From Novosphingobium pentaromativorans US6-1 (lineage in GTDB: Bacteria; Pseudomonadota; Alphaproteobacteria; Sphingomonadales; Sphingomonadaceae), in the NCBI RefSeq assembly GCF_000767465.1, contig NZ_CP009291.1, positions 1,505,501 to 1,569,500 on the forward strand: a DNA stretch of 64,000 bases, given 5' to 3'. The translations under genes and the position numbers were made by a program. This document shows, piece after piece, positions 8,469 to 17,701 of the stretch. Each line of letters begins with the position of its first letter. The first letter of the stretch is position 1. The notes under the pieces are model-generated. The model saw only the letters and a program-made list of their open reading frames with translations, was not told the DNA's origin and made no database searches.

Positions 8469-9029
8469 GTGGAGGGGCGGAACGACACACCTGACGAGGA
8501 ACTGGTCGAAAAGATAATTGCAGGGGACAAGGCAGCATTCGGCAGACTCGTCGAGCCTCATCTGCCCCGCCTGCTCGGTCTGGCCCGCCGGATGCTCTCG
8601 TCTGCCGACGAAGCCGAAGATGCGCTGCAGAACGCACTGGCATCGGTTTGGATGGCGCGAGCCAAGCTCGATCCTCGCAAGCCTGTAGCAGCCTATCTGA
8701 CAACCGTGACGCTCAACAAATGCCGCGACCGGCTCAGGCGCCAAAAGGTTGTGCGGCTGCTGAGTTTGAGGGCCCTAGGTCCCGACGTTGCCGTTGCGGC
8801 AGACGAACCCGGTCCTGATGTTGAGATCGCCGACCGGCAATTGCTCGCTCAGGTCACCAACGCGATAGATCGCTTGCCGCTCCGCCTTCGCGAGGCTCTT
8901 GTTTTGGTCGCCATCGAGGGGCGAAGCCATGGCGAGGTTGCTAAATTGTTGGGAGTGACGGAAAAATCGGTCGAAACACGTGTGTATCGGGCCCGTCAGC
9001 GCCTGCGCAATAAGATCGATTTTCTTTGA
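8469..9029 (+). CDS. ECF-family RNA polymerase sigma factor (CnrH-like)
   Basis: The product is 186 aa, starting at GTG 8469, the only plausible start. Sigma region 2 (about 22-90, including SSADEAEDALQNALASVWMARA) and region 4 (about 128-180, with the helix-turn-helix GRSHGEVAKLLGVTEKSVETRV) are both present. CnrH is of similar length. It closes the anti-sigma / sensor / sigma triad, 6 bp after the sensor gene. It probably activates the copper genes on either side in response to periplasmic metal; this is inferred from gene order. Confidence 0.9.
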   Translation: MEGRNDTPDEELVEKIIAGDKAAFGRLVEPHLPRLLGLARRMLSSADEAEDALQNALASVWMARAKLDPRKPVAAYLTTVTLNKCRDRLRRQKVVRLLSLRALGPDVAVAADEPGPDVEIADRQLLAQVTNAIDRLPLRLREALVLVAIEGRSHGEVAKLLGVTEKSVETRVYRARQRLRNKIDFL

Positions 9030-9061
9030 GGGGTGATGGCGGTCGCGGCGTAAACAGAGGC

Positions 9062-10915
9062 ATGAGCATACTTCCTCTAATCGACGACGTCGCAATCAAC
9101 CGCAGAAAGTTCCTCACCGCCAGCGCCGGCGCGGCAAGCTTGCTCGCCCTCGGTCAGACAGCGCCGGCATGGGCCCGCGGCGCCGACCTGCACGGCGGCG
9201 GCCCCATCCGCCCCGGCTTCGACGAAGTGTCGGGCCGCGACATCGCACTGACGATCGGCGAAGGTCCGCGCGTTGTGCAGGGGCGTCGCGGCCACGCCAT
9301 CGCTGTAAATGGGAGCGTACCGGGTCCGCTGATCCGTCTCAAGGAAGGTCAGCCGGTCCGGCTGGCAGTGACGAATACACTCCATGAAGACAGCTCCATT
9401 CACTGGCACGGGCTGCTTCTGCCATTCCAGTACGACGGCGTACCGGGTGTCAGCTTTCCCGGCATCAAACCTGGAGAGACTTTCGTCTATGACATCCCCG
9501 CGCTGCGACAGAGCGGCACCTACTGGTGGCATAGTCACTCGGGGTTGCAGGAGCAGGCCGGGCACTACGGCCCGATCGTGGTTGAACCCGCCGGGACGGT
9601 CCCCGTGCAAGCGGACCGCGACTATGTTCTACTCCTGAGCGACTTCACGCCTCTTCACCCCCATACGATCATGGACAAGCTGAAGAAGGGCGAAGGCTAC
9701 TTCAATTACCAGCAGAACACCTGGACCGACGACTATCCGCTGTCGGGCGAGGACCGCCGGATGTGGGCGCGTATGCGCATGATGGCGACCGACATCCTCG
9801 ACGTGACCGGCTCGACCTACACTTACCTCGCCAACGGGCGCGGACCGGAAGAGGGTCTCGAGTTCCTGTTCAACCTTGGCGAGCGAGTACGGCTGCGCGT
9901 CATCAACGGCAGCGCCATGACATTTTTCAACGTCCGCATTCCCGGAGTGAAGTTCTGGGTGGTCGGTGCCGACGGTCAAAACGTGCGCCCGGTCGAGGTC
10001 GAGGAGTTTCAGATCGGCACGGCCGAGACCTACGACATCGTCGTCGAGCCGACCGGGGAAGCCCGCACGATCGTGGCCGAGAGCATGGACCGGTCGGGCA
10101 TGGCGGTGGCGACCCTAGCCTCGCGTCCCGGCGCGCGGGCACCGGTTCCGCCCTTGCGCGATCCGCCACTGCTGACGATGGCGGATATGGGTATGAACCA
10201 CGGCTCGGGCGGAATGGACCATGGCGGTGGCGACGACATGGGCGGGATGGACCATTCGGCCATGGGCCACGACATGCCATCGCAAGGTGCGTCTGCGGAT
10301 CCGATGGCCGGAATGGACATGAGCGGCATGGATATGCGCGACACATCCCTGCTGCCGCCCAGCGTGGAGGTCGGCCCCGGCATCGACATGGTGTCGATGA
10401 ACCCGGTCGATCGCATGGGCGATCCGGGCCTCGGCCTGGACAACGTTCCCCACAAGGTTCTCACCTACAAGGATCTTGTGGCGCTCGAGCCGAACGACGA
10501 TCTGCGCCGCCCGACACGTCAGATGGAGATCCATCTGACCGGCAACATGGAGCGCTACATGTGGTCGTTCGACGGCAAGAAGTTTACCGCCGTCAGCGAC
10601 GACCCCATCCGCTTCGCCTATAACGAACGTGTCCGTGTGAAGCTCGTCAACGATACGATGATGGCGCATCCGATCCATCTGCACGGCCATTTCTTCGAAC
10701 TGGTCAACGGCGCGCCTGCCGACCGGCAGCCGCAGAAGCATACGGTTATCGTGCAGCCCGGCGGCAGCGCCACCTTCGACCTCACCGCCGACGAACAGGG
10801 CGACTGGGCCTTTCACTGCCACCTGCTCTACCACATGCATTCGGGCATGTTCCAGATCGTGACCGTCGCCCAGCCGCCTTCGGCGCCCGATGTGAAACGG
10901 GTGGGAGAAGACTGA
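9062..10915 (+). CDS. copA: CopA-type periplasmic multicopper oxidase
   Basis: The product is 617 aa from ATG 9062 (AGAGG upstream); a start at 9026 would place extra residues before the export signal. The N-terminus carries a twin-arginine signal (NRRKFLTASAGAASLLALG). All four copper-ligand blocks are visible: HWHG, WWHSHSG, HPIHLHGHFFEL near residue 537, and HCHLLYHMHSGM near residue 586. A Met/His-rich insert (MDHGG...GMDHSAMGHDM) around residues 380-430 is typical of CopA (TIGR01480). It oxidises Cu(I) in the periplasm. CopB starts within its stop codon (TGATG). Confidence 0.95.
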   Translation: MSILPLIDDVAINRRKFLTASAGAASLLALGQTAPAWARGADLHGGGPIRPGFDEVSGRDIALTIGEGPRVVQGRRGHAIAVNGSVPGPLIRLKEGQPVRLAVTNTLHEDSSIHWHGLLLPFQYDGVPGVSFPGIKPGETFVYDIPALRQSGTYWWHSHSGLQEQAGHYGPIVVEPAGTVPVQADRDYVLLLSDFTPLHPHTIMDKLKKGEGYFNYQQNTWTDDYPLSGEDRRMWARMRMMATDILDVTGSTYTYLANGRGPEEGLEFLFNLGERVRLRVINGSAMTFFNVRIPGVKFWVVGADGQNVRPVEVEEFQIGTAETYDIVVEPTGEARTIVAESMDRSGMAVATLASRPGARAPVPPLRDPPLLTMADMGMNHGSGGMDHGGGDDMGGMDHSAMGHDMPSQGASADPMAGMDMSGMDMRDTSLLPPSVEVGPGIDMVSMNPVDRMGDPGLGLDNVPHKVLTYKDLVALEPNDDLRRPTRQMEIHLTGNMERYMWSFDGKKFTAVSDDPIRFAYNERVRVKLVNDTMMAHPIHLHGHFFELVNGAPADRQPQKHTVIVQPGGSATFDLTADEQGDWAFHCHLLYHMHSGMFQIVTVAQPPSAPDVKRVGED

Positions 10916-12135
10916 TGCACCTGATCGTCGCCATGTTTCTGGCGGGCACCGCCACCCCGACCTTCGCGCAGGACCATTCGGGCCACGCGATGCCCGCGCC
11001 CCAGGCTCCTGCCCAGACCGAATGCGAAAAGGAGGCCGCACGTCATCGCGCCATGGGCCACCCGGTGCCCGAGGGAGCGTGTGCGCCCACTGCGCAACCG
11101 GGCGAAACAGCCTCCGCCGATCCGCACCAAGACCACTCTGGCATGGATCATTCGCAGATGAACCATAGCCAGATGGAGGGGATGGACCATTCCACCATGG
11201 ACCATTCGGGGATGGATCATAGCCAGATGCCGGCGATGGACGATTCTACCATGGAAAACATGGACCACGAGGCGATGGGCCATGAAGGGATGCAGTCGTC
11301 CGGCCAACCACCGATGAACCATCAGTCGATGGACCACGGGATGATGGACCATGGCACTATGGACCATGGCGCCATGGACATGACCCCCATCCCGCAAGGA
11401 CCGCCTCCGGCTGCGGCGGGATCGGGACCGCCCCGTGCCGCCGATGCGATCTGGGGGGCGGACGCGATGCGTGCCTCCCGCGATGCTCTGCGCGCCGAGA
11501 ACGGCGGGATGAACGTTTTCTGGTTCCAGGGCGACCGCGCCGAATATCGCGCACGGGAAGGCGGGGATGGTTACCTGTGGGACGTGCAGGGCTACTACGG
11601 CGGCGACCTCGACAAGTTCTGGTTCAAGAGCGAGGGCGAAGGCACATTCGGCGAAAAGCCCGAGTCCGCTGAAATCCAAGGCTTGTGGAGCCACGCGATC
11701 GGCCCATGGTGGGACCTGCAAGCCGGCGTACGGCAGGACCTGACGGGCCCCGAACGGACCCACGCCGTCCTCGGCGTGCAGGGTCTGGCGCCCTATATGT
11801 TCGAGGTCGATGCGGCCGCTTTCCTGTCGACCAAGGGCGATCTGACGGCACGTGTCGAAGCCGAACTGGACCAGCGAATAACGCAGCGCCTTATCCTGCA
11901 ACCGCGCGCTGAGGTGAACCTGTCCGCGCAGGACATTCCCGAACTGGGTGTCGGAGCCGGTCTCGATTCGGTCGAATTGGGGCTGCGGCTGCGCTACGAA
12001 TTCGTCCGTGAATTCGCGCCCTATGTCGGCATCGAGCAGGAATGGAAGGTTGGCCAGAGCGCCGACTATGCCCACCTTGCGGGCGAGGATCCAAGCGTGA
12101 CCAACTATGTCGTGGGCGTTCGGTTCTGGTTCTGA
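10915..12135 (+). CDS. copB: CopB outer-membrane copper resistance protein
   Basis: The product is 406 aa with a short signal peptide ending TFAQ. The N-terminal third is a run of MDHS(Q/T/G)M-type repeats, a methionine/histidine copper sponge. From about residue 180 the CopB domain (PF05275) follows: alternating beta-strand sequence such as VFWFQGDRAEYRA and LRLRYEFVREFAPYVGIEQEWKVG, ending in GVRFWF with the C-terminal Phe of an outer-membrane beta barrel. It is translationally coupled to copA. The repeats are long for the family but in frame. Confidence 0.94.
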   Translation: MHLIVAMFLAGTATPTFAQDHSGHAMPAPQAPAQTECEKEAARHRAMGHPVPEGACAPTAQPGETASADPHQDHSGMDHSQMNHSQMEGMDHSTMDHSGMDHSQMPAMDDSTMENMDHEAMGHEGMQSSGQPPMNHQSMDHGMMDHGTMDHGAMDMTPIPQGPPPAAAGSGPPRAADAIWGADAMRASRDALRAENGGMNVFWFQGDRAEYRAREGGDGYLWDVQGYYGGDLDKFWFKSEGEGTFGEKPESAEIQGLWSHAIGPWWDLQAGVRQDLTGPERTHAVLGVQGLAPYMFEVDAAAFLSTKGDLTARVEAELDQRITQRLILQPRAEVNLSAQDIPELGVGAGLDSVELGLRLRYEFVREFAPYVGIEQEWKVGQSADYAHLAGEDPSVTNYVVGVRFWF

Positions 12136-12146
12136 GGGGATAAGCG

Positions 12147-12662
12147 ATGAGGTTTACAGGTTTCGCGGCTGCGGCTGCGGCGGCACTCGCTGCGATGGCC
12201 ACTGCGGCGCACGCTCAGCATGCCGGTCATGGCGATCATTCAGCCCATAGCGCACAAATTGCGGCGCCGGACGCGCTCACGCAACAGGCGCAGGCCGTGC
12301 TCGTTGCCTACCGTGAGGCACTGGTTGCCCGTGACGAGGCGGCCATGCGGACGCTGTTTGCCGCGGACTCGCTGGTTTTCGAGAATGGCAAGGCCGAGGG
12401 CACGTTCGCGCAGTACATGGAACACCACCTCGGCCCAGAGCTCGGCGAGATCACCGAGTTCGCATTCACCAATCCGACGGTGAACGCCAGGATAGTCGGT
12501 CATGTGGCGTATGGCCATGAAACTTACCGCTACCGGATCGCCCTCACGGATGGCCGTGTAATCGAGCGCGACGGGGTTGCGACGTCCGTACTGACGCACG
12601 AGGATGGCAACTGGAAAATCGTCCAGTACCACTCCTCGTCACGCGCGCCGCGCCAGAACTGA
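12147..12662 (+). CDS. Exported SnoaL/NTF2-like protein with His-rich N-terminus
   Basis: The product is 171 aa. An Ala-rich signal peptide ends AHAQ and is followed by HAGHGDHSAHSAQ, a likely copper-binding segment. The rest is a SnoaL/DUF4440-type cone fold (QAVLVAYREALVARDEAAMRTLFAADSLVFENG ... NWKIVQYHSSSR). Such proteins often follow copA/copB in sphingomonads; their function is unknown. A GAGGGG site lies 8 nt before ATG, 11 bp after copB. Confidence 0.8.
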   Translation: MRFTGFAAAAAAALAAMATAAHAQHAGHGDHSAHSAQIAAPDALTQQAQAVLVAYREALVARDEAAMRTLFAADSLVFENGKAEGTFAQYMEHHLGPELGEITEFAFTNPTVNARIVGHVAYGHETYRYRIALTDGRVIERDGVATSVLTHEDGNWKIVQYHSSSRAPRQN

Positions 12663-12675
12663 TCAACCGGCCGCG

Positions 12676-13404
12676 ATGACAGGCCAGCGTTCGCGCAAGC
12701 TGCGACTGCACATCTTTGGCAGCAAGGTCCACAAGTGGCTCGCAGTCTTCGTCGGCGTGCAAGCCCTCCTGTGGACGGCAACCGGGACGATCATGTCGTT
12801 CCTGAAAATCGAACACGTCCGTTCCGAGCACGTGATCTCGCGCGAACCATTACCCCTGGGCGTTGACGCTCCGCTACCTGCATGGGCGGCTAACGAGGGC
12901 GACCTGGTCTCGGCAACGACGAAGACCGTCAACGGCGATCCGGTGGTTGAATTGAAGCGCGTCGATGGCAGCGCAACATTGCACGAAGCAGTGACCGGAA
13001 GGAAATTGTCGCCGCTCTCGCGCGACGCCGCCGAGCAAATCGCCTCGGCTGCCTGGACGGGACCCAGCACCGCGATCAAATCCTCAATGTCGATCGAAGC
13101 GCCGGTCGGCACCGAATTCGGCGGACCGTTTCCGGCGTGGCAGGTGCAATTTGCCGATCCGGATGGCACGCGCCTCTACATCGACGCTTCAACCGGCGCG
13201 GTGCTCGCGGCGCGCAGCGATACCTGGCGCCTATTCGACCTCGTCTGGGGACTCCACATCATGGACTGGACCCAGCGTGACCGGATCAACAGCTGGTGGC
13301 TGCTCCTGTTCGGCATCGGCGGGACCGTCATTGCAATTTCCGGCTTCGTGCTTCTTGCCAATCGCTTTCCCAAGCTCCGGCGCAATCGCGCGAAGGGGCC
13401 GTAG
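12676..13404 (+). CDS. PepSY-domain membrane protein
   Basis: The product is 242 aa from ATG 12676. It has an N-terminal membrane helix (about 17-42), a periplasmic PepSY-type region containing the typical ending DPDGTRLYIDASTGAVLAAR, and a C-terminal helix (about 205-228) after WGLHIMDWTQ, matching PepSY-associated TM proteins. Such proteins occur with iron and copper uptake or resistance genes and may help electron transfer or redox control. It is the last gene of the rightward copper operon, 13 bp after the SnoaL-like gene. Confidence 0.85.
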   Translation: MTGQRSRKLRLHIFGSKVHKWLAVFVGVQALLWTATGTIMSFLKIEHVRSEHVISREPLPLGVDAPLPAWAANEGDLVSATTKTVNGDPVVELKRVDGSATLHEAVTGRKLSPLSRDAAEQIASAAWTGPSTAIKSSMSIEAPVGTEFGGPFPAWQVQFADPDGTRLYIDASTGAVLAARSDTWRLFDLVWGLHIMDWTQRDRINSWWLLLFGIGGTVIAISGFVLLANRFPKLRRNRAKGP

Positions 13405-13576
13405 TTCGCGGTGCGCGATCTCCTGTCTGCAATCGGCCCGCGATCGGTCTGCGGACAGATGCCACGGGAGTATATGCTGCCCATGGTGCAGGCCTCGCCC
13501 CCGGATGCGATGAGGCCCGAAAGAAACTCCAATCCGTGAGACTGCGATTTCGAGCTCAAAATTGAATTGTGGCGCC

Positions 13577-13604
13577 GAGAGAATAGATCACCGAATATTC
13601 TCTC
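13577..13604. terminator. Hairpin between convergent copper and arsenic operons
   Basis: GAGAGAATA (13577-13585) is the exact complement of TATTCTCTC (13596-13604), with a 10-nt loop. It lies between the end of the PepSY gene and the end of arsH, where a bidirectional terminator is expected. No strong T-run follows. Nothing else is seen in 13405-13654. Confidence 0.45.
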
Positions 13605-13654
13605 ACCGCCTCAGGCTCACTTGTTCAGGCAGGATGTCGAAGGCTCTAGACGTC

Positions 13655-14401
13655 TCACGATGACGATAAGGCGATAGACGAGATATCGGCCTTGGGATCG
13701 ATATCGCGTTTGGCTTCCTTGCGCTCCGAATAGCGGTCGACCAGCTGGTCGGCATGCGGGCGCAGCAGGACGGTGAACCGCACCAGTTCCTCCATGACAT
13801 CGACGATGCGGTCATAGAGCGAGGACGGTTTCATGCGGCCCGCCTCGTCGAACTCCTCGTATGCCTTCGGCACGCTTGACTGGTTCGGGATGGTGAACAT
13901 CCGCATCCAGCGCCCAAGCAGTCGCAGTGTATTGACGGTATTAAACGACTGCGAGCCGGCAGATACCTGCATGACCGCCAGCGTCCGCCCCTGGGTCGGC
14001 CGCATTCCCCCGATGCTGAGCGGGAGGTGATCGATCTGGGTCTTCATGATGCCGGTGATCTGGCCGTGCCGCTCCGGGCTGCACCACACCATGCCCTCGG
14101 ACCAGAACGCGTGCTCGCGAAGCTCGTGAACGGCAGGATGGTCGTCACCGCCAATTTGATCGGGCAGCGGCAGGTCGGAGGGATCGAAGATACGCGTCTC
14201 CGCGCCGAACAGCTGGAGCAATCGAGCAGCTTCCTCGACCGCGAGGCGCGAATACGAGCGCTCCCGCAGAGAGCCGTAGAGCAACAGGATGCGCGGCGGT
14301 GGCTGGTCGGCGCCGAGACCTTCCGCCGGGCGGGCATGGACGAAGGCGGGGTCGAGCGCCGGAAAGCTGTCGGGATCGGGCAAGGGTCGCAGACGGGACA
14401 A
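13655..14401 (-). CDS. arsH: ArsH NADPH-dependent FMN reductase
   Basis: The product is 248 aa. The start TTG 14401 is preferred because GGAGAATTTCC lies immediately upstream and no in-frame ATG fits; the longer open frame to 14698 overlaps ynfA and is not real. Flavodoxin-like hallmarks are present: [14 protein letters not shown] (phosphate-binding loop) and [22 protein letters not shown]. ArsH oxidises trivalent organoarsenicals and reduces quinones or dyes with NADPH. It is the last gene of the ars operon, 23 bp after ynfA. Confidence 0.93.
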   Translation of the reverse strand: MSRLRPLPDPDSFPALDPAFVHARPAEGLGADQPPPRILLLYGSLRERSYSRLAVEEAARLLQLFGAETRIFDPSDLPLPDQIGGDDHPAVHELREHAFWSEGMVWCSPERHGQITGIMKTQIDHLPLSIGGMRPTQGRTLAVMQVSAGSQSFNTVNTLRLLGRWMRMFTIPNQSSVPKAYEEFDEAGRMKPSSLYDRIVDVMEELVRFTVLLRPHADQLVDRYSERKEAKRDIDPKADISSIALSSS

Positions 14402-14424
14402 GGAAATTCTCCAAATTTGGGTCG

Positions 14425-14748
14425 TCAGCCGCGGGGGCCGAACAGGATGATGGCAGCGCCGGCGAGCACGACCGCGCCGCCGACGAAGTCCCACCGGTCG
14501 GGGGTGGTGCCTTCGACAGTCCACAGCCACAGGAGCGACGCGGCAACATAGACCCCGCCATAGGCTGCGAAGGCGCGACCGGCAGCGTCGGTCGGCACGA
14601 GAGTCAGCAGCCAGGCGAACAGGGCCAGCGACACCATTCCGGGCAGCAGCCACAAGGGGCTCTTCTCCAGCCGCCACCATGCCCAGAATGCGAAGCAACC
14701 GGCGATTTCGAACAGCGCCGCGAGCGGATAGACGAGGAACAGCTTCAT
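14425..14748 (-). CDS. YnfA/UPF0060 family membrane protein
   Basis: The product is 107 aa with four hydrophobic helices. Signature segments are [31 protein letters not shown] and [20 protein letters not shown]. It is an SMR-like small transporter found in many ars operons. Its ATG overlaps the arsB stop (ATGA). The transported substrate is not known. Confidence 0.9.
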   Translation of the reverse strand: MKLFLVYPLAALFEIAGCFAFWAWWRLEKSPLWLLPGMVSLALFAWLLTLVPTDAAGRAFAAYGGVYVAASLLWLWTVEGTTPDRWDFVGGAVVLAGAAIILFGPRG

Positions 14749-16031
14749 GCGAGGCTCAATCGCAGTGCGAGGGCGGCCAGGGTTACCAGCAGGATCGGCG
14801 TGGTCAGTGTGATGCCGACGCGGAAGTAATAGCCCCAGCCGATCTTCACGTCCTTCTGTCCCAGCACATGCAGCCACAGCAGGGTCGCGAGCGAACCGAT
14901 CGGCGTGATCTTTGGCCCGAGGTCGCAGCCGATGACGTTGGCGTAGATCATGGCGTCACGAACCGGGCCGGTGGCACTCGTGGCATCGATCGACAGCGCG
15001 CCGACGAGGACGGTCGGCATGTTGTTCATGCCCGAGGATAGCACCGCGGACAGAATGCCCGTTCCGAAGGCCGCACCCCATATGCCGCCCTCGGCCGAGC
15101 GCTCCAGCACCCCGGCGATCGCAGTGGCAAGCCCCGCATTGCTCATGCCGTAGACGACCAGATACATGCCGAGCGAGAAGATCACGACCTGCCAGGGCGC
15201 TTCGCGGATCACCTGGCCCGTAGGGATGACGTGGCCGCGCGCAGCTATCGCGATGAGCGCCAGCGCGCCGACGGCAGCGACCGCGCTGATCGGCACGCCA
15301 AGAGGATCGAGAACGAAAAAACCGATCAGCAGCAGGGCCAGCACCACCCAGCCGGCGCGGAAGGTCGCTCGGTCATGGATCGCTTCTGCCGGAGCGCGGA
15401 GCTGTGCGACGTCGTAGCTGGTCGGAATGTCCTTGCGGAAGAACAGCAGCAGCGCTGCCAGCGTAGCCGCGATAGCCGCCAGGTCGACTGGCACCATGAC
15501 CAGCGCATACTCGCCGAACCCGATATCGAAGAAGTCCGCCGAGACGATATTGACGAGGTTCGACACGACCAGCGGCAGGCTCGACGTATCGGCAATGAAC
15601 CCTGCCGCCATGACGAAAGCCAGCGTCGCTTTGGCGTTGTATCCCAGCGCCCGGAGCATCGCGATCACGATCGGGGTCAGGATCAGCGCCGCGCCATCAT
15701 TGGCGAAGATCGCGGCAACACCTGCACCCAGCAATACCACGAGCACGAATAGCCAGCGACCGTCGCCGCGCCCCCACCGCGCCACATGGAGCGCAGCCCA
15801 TTCGAAGAAGCCGGCACGATCGAGGATCAAGCTGATCAGGATCACCGCGACGAAGGCGCCGGTGGCGTTCCAGATGATGTTCCACACCACCGGGATGTCG
15901 GCGAGCGAGATGACGCCGGTGGCAAGGGCGAGCAGCGCTCCGCCGATCGCGCTCCACCCGATGCCGAGCCCGCGCGGCTGCCAGATCACCATCGTGATGG
16001 TGACCACGAAAATTGCAACCGCAAGCAGCAT
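14745..16031 (-). CDS. arsB: ArsB arsenite efflux permease
   Basis: The product is 428 aa with about 11-12 membrane helices. The conserved segments [37 protein letters not shown] and [17 protein letters not shown] belong to the ArsB/NhaD (ion transporter) superfamily and are the ArsB form. It extrudes As(III)/Sb(III) using proton motive force, as no arsA is present. Its ATG shares one base with the arsC stop (TGATG). Confidence 0.95.
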   Translation of the reverse strand: MLLAVAIFVVTITMVIWQPRGLGIGWSAIGGALLALATGVISLADIPVVWNIIWNATGAFVAVILISLILDRAGFFEWAALHVARWGRGDGRWLFVLVVLLGAGVAAIFANDGAALILTPIVIAMLRALGYNAKATLAFVMAAGFIADTSSLPLVVSNLVNIVSADFFDIGFGEYALVMVPVDLAAIAATLAALLLFFRKDIPTSYDVAQLRAPAEAIHDRATFRAGWVVLALLLIGFFVLDPLGVPISAVAAVGALALIAIAARGHVIPTGQVIREAPWQVVIFSLGMYLVVYGMSNAGLATAIAGVLERSAEGGIWGAAFGTGILSAVLSSGMNNMPTVLVGALSIDATSATGPVRDAMIYANVIGCDLGPKITPIGSLATLLWLHVLGQKDVKIGWGYYFRVGITLTTPILLVTLAALALRLSLA

Positions 16032-16459
16032 CAGGCGATACGTTCGCCCGCATCGTCCACGACCTGCTCGCCATCTTCCTTAGTGAAGGCGCGCTGCTGA
16101 GGGCTCGGCAGGATCTCGATCACCACCTCGGAAGGACGACACAGACGGACGCCGAGCGGCGAGACGACCAGTGGTCGGTTGATGAGGATCGGGTGGTCCA
16201 TCATCGCATCCACCAGCGCTGCATCGGAGAGGCTATCATCGCCAAGCCCGAGTTCAGCATAAGGCGTGCCCTTTTCGCGGAGCAATTCCCGCGGCCTGAG
16301 CCCGGCGCGCTCGATCAGGTTCTCGAGCATGGCGCGCGATGGCGGCGTGTGCAGATACTCCACGACGTGCGGCTCGATCCCGGCATTGCGGATCATCGCC
16401 AGCGTGTTGCGCGATGTACCGCATTCGGGATTGTGGTAAATGACGATGTCGGTGGGCAC
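16031..16459 (-). CDS. arsC: ArsC arsenate reductase (glutaredoxin-dependent type)
   Basis: The product is 142 aa from GTG 16459, with AAGGAA upstream. The open frame extends to 16516 but would overlap arsR. The active site is [12 protein letters not shown] (catalytic Cys in ECGTSRN), and the later [12 protein letters not shown] and CRPSEVV segments carry the conserved arginines. It reduces As(V) to As(III) for export by ArsB. It follows arsR and overlaps arsB. Confidence 0.95.
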   Translation of the reverse strand: MPTDIVIYHNPECGTSRNTLAMIRNAGIEPHVVEYLHTPPSRAMLENLIERAGLRPRELLREKGTPYAELGLGDDSLSDAALVDAMMDHPILINRPLVVSPLGVRLCRPSEVVIEILPSPQQRAFTKEDGEQVVDDAGERIA

Positions 16460-16499
16460 GGATGGTTCCTTTACAAGAAGAGCGCCGAGCACGGGACGC

Positions 16500-16832
16500 T
16501 CAGCAACATTCGGCAAGCTCAGCGGCGAGCGGTTCGCAGAGGTCCGCGCGTCCGCCGCAGCAGTCTTTCGCCAGGAACAGCATCAGATCGCGCAAGGCCT
16601 CGATATTCGCGCGCTGGATCATCTGCCGCCCGCGCTTTTCCGGAACGACGAGGCCGGCGGAAACGAGTATCGCGAGGTGGCTGGAAAACGTGCTCTGACT
16701 GAGTCCTGAGGCATTCACGAGTTGGCCGGTGGAAAGTCCTGCCGGCTCCTGCCGCACCAGAAGCCGAAAGGCGTCGAGGCGGGTAGAATGCGAGAGAGCA
16801 GCAAGACATTCGAGGGCGGTGATCGTTCGCAC
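16500..16832 (-). CDS. arsR: ArsR-family metalloregulator
   Basis: The product is about 110 aa if GTG 16832 is used; TTG 16868 would add 12 residues, and neither has a clear ribosome site. The winged-helix core is ALSHSTRLDAFRLLVR ... GQLVNASGLSQSTFSSHL. A vicinal cysteine pair lies in DCCGGRADLC and another at the C-terminal ECC end. This is an As(III)-binding arrangement different from the classical alpha3 site and typical of C-terminal-site ArsRs. It represses the ars operon until As(III) binds. Direct repeats at 16844-16896 are probable operator elements. Confidence 0.88.
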   Translation of the reverse strand: MRTITALECLAALSHSTRLDAFRLLVRQEPAGLSTGQLVNASGLSQSTFSSHLAILVSAGLVVPEKRGRQMIQRANIEALRDLMLFLAKDCCGGRADLCEPLAAELAECC

Positions 16833-16843
16833 CCATCGGGATT

Positions 16844-16896
16844 TATCGATGGAATAGAGTGACGTCAAATCCTATCGAAAAATATCGATGGATTAG
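16844..16896. promoter_or_regulatory. Candidate ArsR operator repeats
   Basis: TATCGATGGAATAG (16844-16857) and TATCGATGGATTAG (16883-16896) differ at one base. A third half-site CCTATCGA starts at 16871. The repeats straddle the alternative TTG start of arsR and are well placed for autorepression. The repeat structure is seen directly; binding is inferred. Confidence 0.55.
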
Positions 16897-17001
16897 AAGA
16901 TGCGAGTTAGCTGGACGAAGCAGCTGACCCGCCGGTGCAGGGGTTCGATCGCAGGGGAGTAGGTGTTGTAAGTCGACCGTCAGAAAGCGGCCCATAACCA
17001 G

Positions 17002-17217
17002 CTAATTGAGGCGATTAGCAATCCAACCTTCAATCTCGTCTTCCGCCCATGCCACCGAGTATCCACCCAGCTGCACCGGCTTCGGAAACTTGCCCTCGGC
17101 CATCCAGCGATAGATCGTCGAACGGCCTAGCCCGACTCGGTGTTGCACTTCCGGAAGGCGGATGAGACGGGTGACCCGGCGGGTTTCGGTCGCTCCCTTG
17201 GCGACCCCTTCACCCAC
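17002..17217 (-). CDS. AlpA-like helix-turn-helix DNA-binding protein
   Basis: The product is 71 aa from GTG 17217, chosen because AAGGAGG precedes it by 6 nt. The core LIRLPEVQHRVGLGRSTIYRWMAEGKFPKPVQLGG...WAEDEIEGWI is the AlpA/phage excisionase-like winged HTH (PF05930). AlpA-type proteins activate integrase or excision genes on islands and phages. It overlaps the upstream regulator gene by 8 bp. A weak inverted repeat (16906-16928) lies downstream. Confidence 0.88.
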   Translation of the reverse strand: MGEGVAKGATETRRVTRLIRLPEVQHRVGLGRSTIYRWMAEGKFPKPVQLGGYSVAWAEDEIEGWIANRLN

Positions 17218-17701
17218 GATGGCCTCCTTCGACACCGGCAAAGACATCGCCAAGCAGGGCGTCCTTGCGTTCGAGCTCATCGATGTGATCGGAGAGCAGG
17301 CGGGCGACACGGTGTGCCGTGCCCTTGGCCCAACGCGGCTTCACGTCATGAACCTGGTTGCCCAGGACACGCTCGAGCGCTGAAGGCAGTTCTCCGGAAA
17401 AGTCCTCAAAGAACTGCGCGAGGTCCGATTGCAGCCACGCGATCGCGTGATCGCCGCTGCTGACTAGAAACAAAAGCAGGTGCGCGTGAGGAGCGACGCC
17501 GCACGCGGAGAGAATGCGCAAGGCTTCACCGAGGCTGGCTGAGCGTTCGCCGGCAAGGACGCGGCGCAAGGCATCCTTATGGATCTGCGCATCGCGCGCG
17601 ATGTCGCAGCGGGCACGGCCGCTGGCATCGACGGCCGCCAAGAGCAGCCGGGCGAGGTCGGCGCGAACCTGTTGTTCGGCAAAGAGCGTCATGTTGGTCA
17701 T
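17210..17701 (-). CDS. HTH regulator of the transfer region
   Basis: The product is 163 aa from ATG 17701 (GGAGATAAGGA upstream); the frame to 17779 lacks a ribosome site. An N-terminal helix-turn-helix-like region (CDIARDAQIHKDALRRVLAGERSASLGEALRILSACG) resembles XRE-type DNA-binding domains. The remaining part is helical and has no recognised domain. It is transcribed away from the tra operon across a 368-bp gap with repeated AGAACAT motifs, so it may regulate tra expression. It is coupled to the AlpA-like gene. Confidence 0.65.
   Translation of the reverse strand: MTNMTLFAEQQVRADLARLLLAAVDASGRARCDIARDAQIHKDALRRVLAGERSASLGEALRILSACGVAPHAHLLLFLVSSGDHAIAWLQSDLAQFFEDFSGELPSALERVLGNQVHDVKPRWAKGTAHRVARLLSDHIDELERKDALLGDVFAGVEGGHRG

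Noticed and set aside
11130..11390. Short repeats that look like a CRISPR-type array
   Set aside because: They are in-frame MDHSxM codons of copB with no unique spacers of constant length. No CRISPR array was seen in the window.
10115..12075. Two long minus-strand frames across copA/copB
   Set aside because: Their His/Val-rich composition arises from the complement of the Met/Asp/His repeats; they overlap two clear genes.
13655..14698. 347-aa version of arsH with a long N-terminus
   Set aside because: The extra 99 residues are ynfA read in another frame; a TTG with GGAG at 14401 gives the normal ArsH length.
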